Below are positions 8,131 through 11,222 of a stretch of DNA of 11,222 nt, in pieces. The notes under the pieces were generated by a model. The model searched no databases. It had not been told where the DNA came from and saw only the letters and a list, made by a program, of their open reading frames with translations. How positions within the stretch are numbered: the stretch's first letter is position 1; the number at the start of each line of letters is the position of its first letter. The position numbers were made by a program, and so were the translations under genes. Source of the stretch: a bacterium (GTDB lineage Bacteria > Planctomycetota > Planctomycetia > Pirellulales > Pirellulaceae); contig JAUIHJ010000208.1 of NCBI GenBank assembly GCA_030432015.1, positions 1-11,222 on the forward strand, read 5' to 3'.

Positions 8131-9270
8131 TCAGTGCCCAGAGGAGTTGCCGCCCCCGAGCCAGCCCTTCTTCCAGAAAAACGCGATCATGCCACACGCC
8201 GTGATCAGCATCGTGAACCACACCGCAGGGTAGGCCCACCGCACGTGCAATTCCGGCATGTGCTCGAAGTTCATTCCGTAGATTCCGGCCAAGAACGTGA
8301 GCGGGATAAAGATGCTGGCCATGATCGTCAAGACTTTCATGACGTCATTGGTTCGGTTGGCCACCGAAGAGAGGTAGGTGTTCATCAGCCCCGTCGCCAT
8401 CTCCCGATACATTTCAATGACTTCGGCGGTCTGCACGCAATGGTCATATGTGTCGCGGAGAAAGATGCGCACGTCCTCGGTGATCAGGGCATTCTCTTCG
8501 CGAATCAACGAATTGATGGCCTCCCGTTGCGGCCAAACCGCGCGGCGCAGGTTGACCAGCATATTCTTGGTGCGATTCAGATCGCGGAGCGCCTGGGTTG
8601 ATGGGTTGTCCATGACCAGGGCTTCCAAATGTTCCAAGTGATCGCCGATGGCCTCGACGACCGGGTAGTAACCGTCGACGATCGTGTCGACAATGACGTA
8701 CATGAGGTACCCCGGCCCGCTGTTTCGCAGCCGGCTCGTTTTCAGGCGAATCCGCTGGCGAACCGGATCGAGAATGTCACCGTAACGCTCTTGGAAAGTG
8801 ACAACGCAGTTCTTACCGAGCAGCAACGTCACCTGTTCCATATCGATCCCAGTCGACTCGCAGACACGCACCATCCGCGTAATGATGAGGGCCTGCTCCC
8901 CATACATTTCCGCTTTGGGGCGTTGCGGCATGTTGACGATGTCTTCCATCGCCAGCGGGTGGATCGCAAAGATCTCGCCGATCTGCTTGATGAGGTTTTC
9001 GTCACCAAATCCTTGGACATCGACCCACGTCACATCGCCGGGATCCAAAGCCGCAGAAAGCTGTTGAGCGTCACTGATCTCATGCTCGCGACACTCGCCC
9101 GCATCGTAACTGATCATTCGAATCTTGGGAGGTGGCGCGTCATCCGCGATCATGAGGGTGCCAGGTCTGGCACCGACTTCCGGGTGTCGCTTCTTGAATG
9201 TCGCCGAACCGAGGTCCACCAGCCTCGACATGATTTCCGTACCGTCGACGCTCGACATCCAATTGCTCAC
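8131..9270 (-). CDS. corA: CorA family Mg2+/Co2+ transport protein
   Basis: The protein has 379 residues; the family is usually 316-370. CorA forms a homopentameric inner-membrane channel that admits Mg2+ (also Co2+, Ni2+) and is closed by Mg2+ bound to its cytoplasmic funnel. The sequence follows the Thermotoga-type CorA: RPGTL near 35-39, WVDVQG at 82-87, HPLAMEDIVNMPQRPK at 104-119, the long stalk helix about 205-310, then TM1 (about 311-331) ending in the signature YGMNF (331-335), the loop MPEL, TM2 (about 346-365) and the basic tail FFWKKGWL. All hallmark elements are intact. The N-terminus is some 20 residues longer than in Thermotoga CorA. I chose GTG 9270 because a GGGAG site precedes it by 7 bases; ATG 9258 lacks a site. 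The gene lies 29 bases after the CorB/C gene, so one operon is likely. Confidence 0.97.
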   Translation of the reverse strand: MSNWMSSVDGTEIMSRLVDLGSATFKKRHPEVGARPGTLMIADDAPPPKIRMISYDAGECREHEISDAQQLSAALDPGDVTWVDVQGFGDENLIKQIGEIFAIHPLAMEDIVNMPQRPKAEMYGEQALIITRMVRVCESTGIDMEQVTLLLGKNCVVTFQERYGDILDPVRQRIRLKTSRLRNSGPGYLMYVIVDTIVDGYYPVVEAIGDHLEHLEALVMDNPSTQALRDLNRTKNMLVNLRRAVWPQREAINSLIREENALITEDVRIFLRDTYDHCVQTAEVIEMYREMATGLMNTYLSSVANRTNDVMKVLTIMASIFIPLTFLAGIYGMNFEHMPELHVRWAYPAVWFTMLITACGMIAFFWKKGWLGGGNSSGH

Positions 9271-9277
9271 TGCAAAT

Positions 9278-9282
9278 CTCCC
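9278..9282 (-). promoter_or_regulatory. Shine-Dalgarno GGGAG supporting the GTG start of corA
   Basis: Read on the minus strand, GGGAG stands 7 bases before GTG 9270. The alternative in-frame ATG at 9258 has no such site at a useful distance. The site lies inside the 29-base gap after the upstream CorB/C gene, which fits translation of two cistrons from one mRNA. Confidence 0.6.
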
Positions 9283-9299
9283 GATTCCTCAAACGCGAC

Positions 9300-10694
9300 C
9301 TACGTTCCACCGGTCAGGGCATCCGAACCACTGTCCTCGGCAATCTCCCTGGCTGCCCCGGACGAAGCAGGTGGGAGGGGGCTGGTGACGATACGAATCA
9401 GTTCGGCGTGGTCACCCTTGACTTCAAGAATCTCCGCGGTCGCATCTTCAAACCGGATCTTGTCGCCAACTTCGGGCAACTTTTGAGCACGCGACATCAA
9501 TACGCCTGCCACCGTGTCGACATCTTCATCATCCAAATTCATGTCCAACGCCACTTCGACTTCGGAGATCGGCGTGCTGCCCAGCACAACGAACTCGCCG
9601 GGGCGTTTTTCCGTTACGTTGGGTTGTTCCACATCGAATTCGTCGTCAACAGGCCCGACAATTTTCTCCAGGACATTTTCCAACGTCACAATGCCGATGA
9701 TCGTGCCGTATTCGTCGATGACAAACGCCAGCAACTGGTGGGTCTTTTGGAAGTGACGCAAGACACGGCTGATGGGCATATGCTCGGGAACTTTGCACGG
9801 CGGACGAATGACCTGCTGCAAATCGAATTCGGTCGAGTCCGCCGCGATGCCTGTCAGGTCCTTGATGTGAACAACGCCCAGTACGCGATCAAGTGATCCA
9901 TCGCAGAGGGGGTAGCGCGTGTGCTTGCCAACCTTCGCCTTTTTCAGGGATTCAGCGAACGAGTCATTTACATCCAGCACATCGACCTCGCCGCGCGGCA
10001 CCATCACGCGGCGGCAGATGATATCGTCGAATTCAAAGACGGCGTTGATCAGCGAATGTTCCGCGCCGGTAACATGACCGTGGACATGCGCTTCACGCAA
10101 CAACGCCCGAATCTCTTCTTCGGTGTGAGGTGCCGCATGATCGGAACCTCCGTCCAAGCCCAACCGCGCCAGCACAAAATCGGTGGTGATATTCAGAATT
10201 GCCAAGAACGGGAACAGCACAACATAAAAGAACTTCATGGGCGCGGCGCACCATAGGATCATCGTGTCCGGCTTGCGAATGGCAAAAATTTTCGGCGCCT
10301 GTTCACCGATAACCAGGTGTAAGGCCGTGATGAAACTGAAGGCGACGACGAACGCCAAGGCGTGGAGCAGCTGTTCGGATTCGACACCAACGAATTGAAA
10401 GACGGGACGAATCAGATGGGCAAACGCCGGTTCGCCAACCCAGCCCAATGCGAGCGACGCCATGGTGATGCCGAGCTGGCAGGCCGACAACGACTTGTCG
10501 AGCCGCACGGCAAGCCAATGCGCGGTCTTTGCAAAGGCACGATTGGCTTCGATTAGTTGATCAATTTGGCTAATCCGTACCTTGACCAGCGCAAACTCAG
10601 CGGCAACAAAAAAACCGTTCAACGCCACCAAGAGCAGCGCGATCAGAATGTTAATGGTGTCGTTCACCCAGCCCACGTCTGTGGTCCATTGCAT
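9300..10694 (-). CDS. CorB/CorC (CNNM) family transporter, DUF21-CBS-CBS-CorC_HlyC ('hemolysin')
   Basis: The protein has 464 residues, a normal length for the family. Bacterial CNNM/CorB/CorC proteins move Mg2+ (and perhaps Co2+) across the inner membrane; the 'hemolysin' label is historical. Residues about 10-190 form the DUF21/CNNM membrane domain, with FFVAAEFALVKVR at 28-40, SACQLGIT at 70-77 and GEQAPKIFA at 130-138; the Glu of GExxPK belongs to the conserved ion-site region. A CBS pair spans about 222-345 (RRVMVPR, YPLCDG, GVVHIKDL, FVIDEYGTIIGIVTLEN), a regulatory module that binds adenine nucleotide in relatives. A CorC_HlyC domain covers about 360-435, and a low-complexity tail follows. 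ATG 10694 has AAGGA 12 bases upstream, a rather long spacing. It is the first gene of the unit with corA, so two structurally unrelated Mg2+ transporters are coexpressed; whether this one exports or imports is not decided by sequence. Confidence 0.95.
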   Translation of the reverse strand: MQWTTDVGWVNDTINILIALLLVALNGFFVAAEFALVKVRISQIDQLIEANRAFAKTAHWLAVRLDKSLSACQLGITMASLALGWVGEPAFAHLIRPVFQFVGVESEQLLHALAFVVAFSFITALHLVIGEQAPKIFAIRKPDTMILWCAAPMKFFYVVLFPFLAILNITTDFVLARLGLDGGSDHAAPHTEEEIRALLREAHVHGHVTGAEHSLINAVFEFDDIICRRVMVPRGEVDVLDVNDSFAESLKKAKVGKHTRYPLCDGSLDRVLGVVHIKDLTGIAADSTEFDLQQVIRPPCKVPEHMPISRVLRHFQKTHQLLAFVIDEYGTIIGIVTLENVLEKIVGPVDDEFDVEQPNVTEKRPGEFVVLGSTPISEVEVALDMNLDDEDVDTVAGVLMSRAQKLPEVGDKIRFEDATAEILEVKGDHAELIRIVTSPLPPASSGAAREIAEDSGSDALTGGT

Positions 10695-10740
10695 GTTCGG
10701 TAGAATTCCTTAGGGTAATCGGTTCAAAGAAGGGGCGATT

Positions 10741-10819
10741 GCCTCGCCGGGAGGCGCATTGGTAACGTTAACGTACGCCATGCAGCGTAGCATGGACTGG
10801 ATGTGGATTCCGTCGGAAT
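10741..10819 (-). promoter_or_regulatory. Cluster of four small palindromes in the CorB/C leader
   Basis: Four elements follow each other. GCCTC/GAGGC around GCCGG lies at 10741-10755. A tandem TAACGT (10763-10774) contains the perfect palindrome ACGTTAACGT (10765-10774). CCATGC/GCATGG with a 6-base loop lies at 10778-10795. ATTCCG-T-CGGAAT lies at 10807-10819. They begin about 47 bases upstream of the CorB/C start. They could be operators or structured leader elements; function is inferred from position only. Confidence 0.35.
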
Positions 10820-10910
10820 ACGAATCTAACGAAAAATACTCCAGATTGCGATTCCCACCTGCACGACACCCGTCGCACGTCCTCGGGGGGATCGCAGCGG
10901 GCGCGGCGGC

Positions 10911-10940
10911 GGACGTTGCGACACCGGACCTTGCGACACC
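10911..10940. repeat. 15-bp tandem repeat, two copies
   Basis: GGACGTTGCGACACC (10911-10925) is directly followed by GGACCTTGCGACACC (10926-10940), differing at one base. The core CGACACC occurs a third time at 10864-10870. The copies lie in non-coding DNA between divergent genes. Confidence 0.7.
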
Positions 10941-11052
10941 CGCGACGAAGCGGTGCTCCCCACCTCGAAATTGCCCCGCGGCCTGCCGCGACGCCGCATG
11001 CGGCATCCAAGTTTTGCTCCAGCCGTTCGTCGCATCCGCCGCGCGAAGCCGC

Positions 11053-11058
11053 TATAGT
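11053..11058 (+). promoter_or_regulatory. Candidate -10 element for the oxidoreductase gene
   Basis: TATAGT matches five of six positions of the sigma70 -10 consensus and lies 38 bases before ATG 11097. No good -35 hexamer is seen at 16-18 bases; the nearest, TTCGTC at 11026-11031, is 21 bases away. Confidence 0.35.
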
Positions 11059-11096
11059 CGTGGTTTTCAGACCATGGTGACCGGAGCATCCACCCG

Positions 11097-11222
11097 ATGG
11101 CCAATCGGATCAAAATTGGGCTTATAACACATGCTGCCGGCGCGCATGTTGGGGCGTATTTGCAGGCGCTGGCCGACACCGAACAATGCCAGGAGGTGGT
11201 GCTTGTCGATCCGGATGGACGG
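11097..11222 (+). CDS. Gfo/Idh/MocA-like NAD(P)-dependent oxidoreductase, N-terminal fragment
   Basis: Forty-two codons are visible before the window ends; the frame is open to the last base. The protein begins MANRIKIGLITHAAGAHVG, continues AYLQALADTEQCQEVVLVDP and stops at DGR. This is the first beta-alpha-beta of a Rossmann fold: strand IKIGLI, a Gly/Ala-rich turn with His residues, the helix AYLQALADT, then strand EVVLVDPDG ending in the acidic residue that usually contacts the cofactor ribose. The pattern fits Gfo/Idh/MocA family oxidoreductases acting on sugars or inositols, a group abundant in planctomycetes. The classical GxGxxG is relaxed to G-x6-G-x3-G. A GGAG (11083-11086) stands 10 bases before ATG 11097. 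It is divergent from the Mg2+ transporter unit and probably unrelated in function. With so little sequence, another Rossmann dehydrogenase remains possible. Confidence 0.65.
   Translation, partial: MANRIKIGLITHAAGAHVGAYLQALADTEQCQEVVLVDPDGR

Larger units (their letters stand above)
10695..11096. other. 402-bp divergent intergenic region
   Basis: It separates the minus-strand CorB/C-corA unit from the plus-strand oxidoreductase gene. It holds the ribosome site of the CorB/C gene (AAGGA, 10707-10711), a run of small palindromes (10741-10819), a 15-bp tandem repeat (10911-10940) and a -10-like TATAGT (11053-11058). I found no convincing -35/-10 pair for the minus-strand unit and recognised no known riboswitch. 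Open frames crossing the region have compositions typical of chance frames in G+C-rich DNA. Confidence 0.7.

Noticed and set aside
8629..9486. 285-codon open frame on the plus strand across corA and the CorB/C gene end
   Set aside because: It is antisense to intact corA, crosses the 29-base gap and shows no domain or signal; it is a shadow frame.
10695..10800. M-box Mg2+ riboswitch
   Set aside because: This was tempting next to Mg2+ transporters, but I cannot assign the conserved multi-helix core; only short independent hairpins are visible.
10759..11127. 122-codon plus-strand frame in the divergent intergenic region
   Set aside because: It has an Ala/Arg/Pro-rich chance composition, overlaps the oxidoreductase start out of frame and includes the 15-bp repeat; no domain is seen.

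Overview
The window is bacterial chromosomal DNA with a fairly high G+C content. It looks like Planctomycetota, possibly a Pirellulales-type organism. The basis is the gene style: a multi-blade WD40 protein, a large MscK-type channel, and a Gfo/Idh/MocA-type oxidoreductase with a loosened glycine motif. This is a family-level impression and not a phylogenetic result. I see no tRNA, rRNA, CRISPR array, insertion sequence, phage gene or obvious mobile boundary.

Layout, left to right. (1) Bases 1-855 (+) hold the C-terminal part of a WD40 beta-propeller protein cut by the window edge. (2) Bases 1005-1769 (+) encode a small membrane protein with three predicted helices and a C-terminal RCK_C/TrkA_C regulatory domain. 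(3) Bases 1805-5419 (-) encode a 1204-residue MscK/KefA-type mechanosensitive channel, convergent with the previous gene. (4) Bases 5519-7843 (-) encode a second, different MscS-family channel of 774 residues: a long extracytoplasmic coiled coil attached to a minimal three-helix MscS core. (5) Bases 8131-9270 (-) encode a CorA Mg2+/Co2+ channel. (6) Bases 9300-10694 (-) encode a CorB/CorC (CNNM, 'hemolysin-type') Mg2+ transporter or efflux protein, 29 bases upstream of corA. (7) Bases 10695-11096 are a non-coding divergent region with palindromes and a 15-bp tandem repeat. (8) Bases 11097-11222 (+) are the first 42 codons of a Gfo/Idh/MocA-like oxidoreductase that runs off the end.

Functionally, five neighbouring genes (1005-10694) all encode inner-membrane proteins for ion or osmotic homeostasis: a K+-type RCK_C protein, two tension-gated safety valves and two Mg2+ transporters of unrelated folds. 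The CorB/C and CorA genes almost certainly form one operon. The two channel genes form a second unit, 99 bases apart, with a possible promoter of their own and a weak terminator-like hairpin behind corA. I read this as an ion/osmotic-stress cluster. Every gene belongs to or resembles a known family, and I do not see clear evidence of a wholly new system. The least conventional items are the filter-like GVGYTT segment in the small RCK_C protein and the hybrid architecture of the 774-residue channel.
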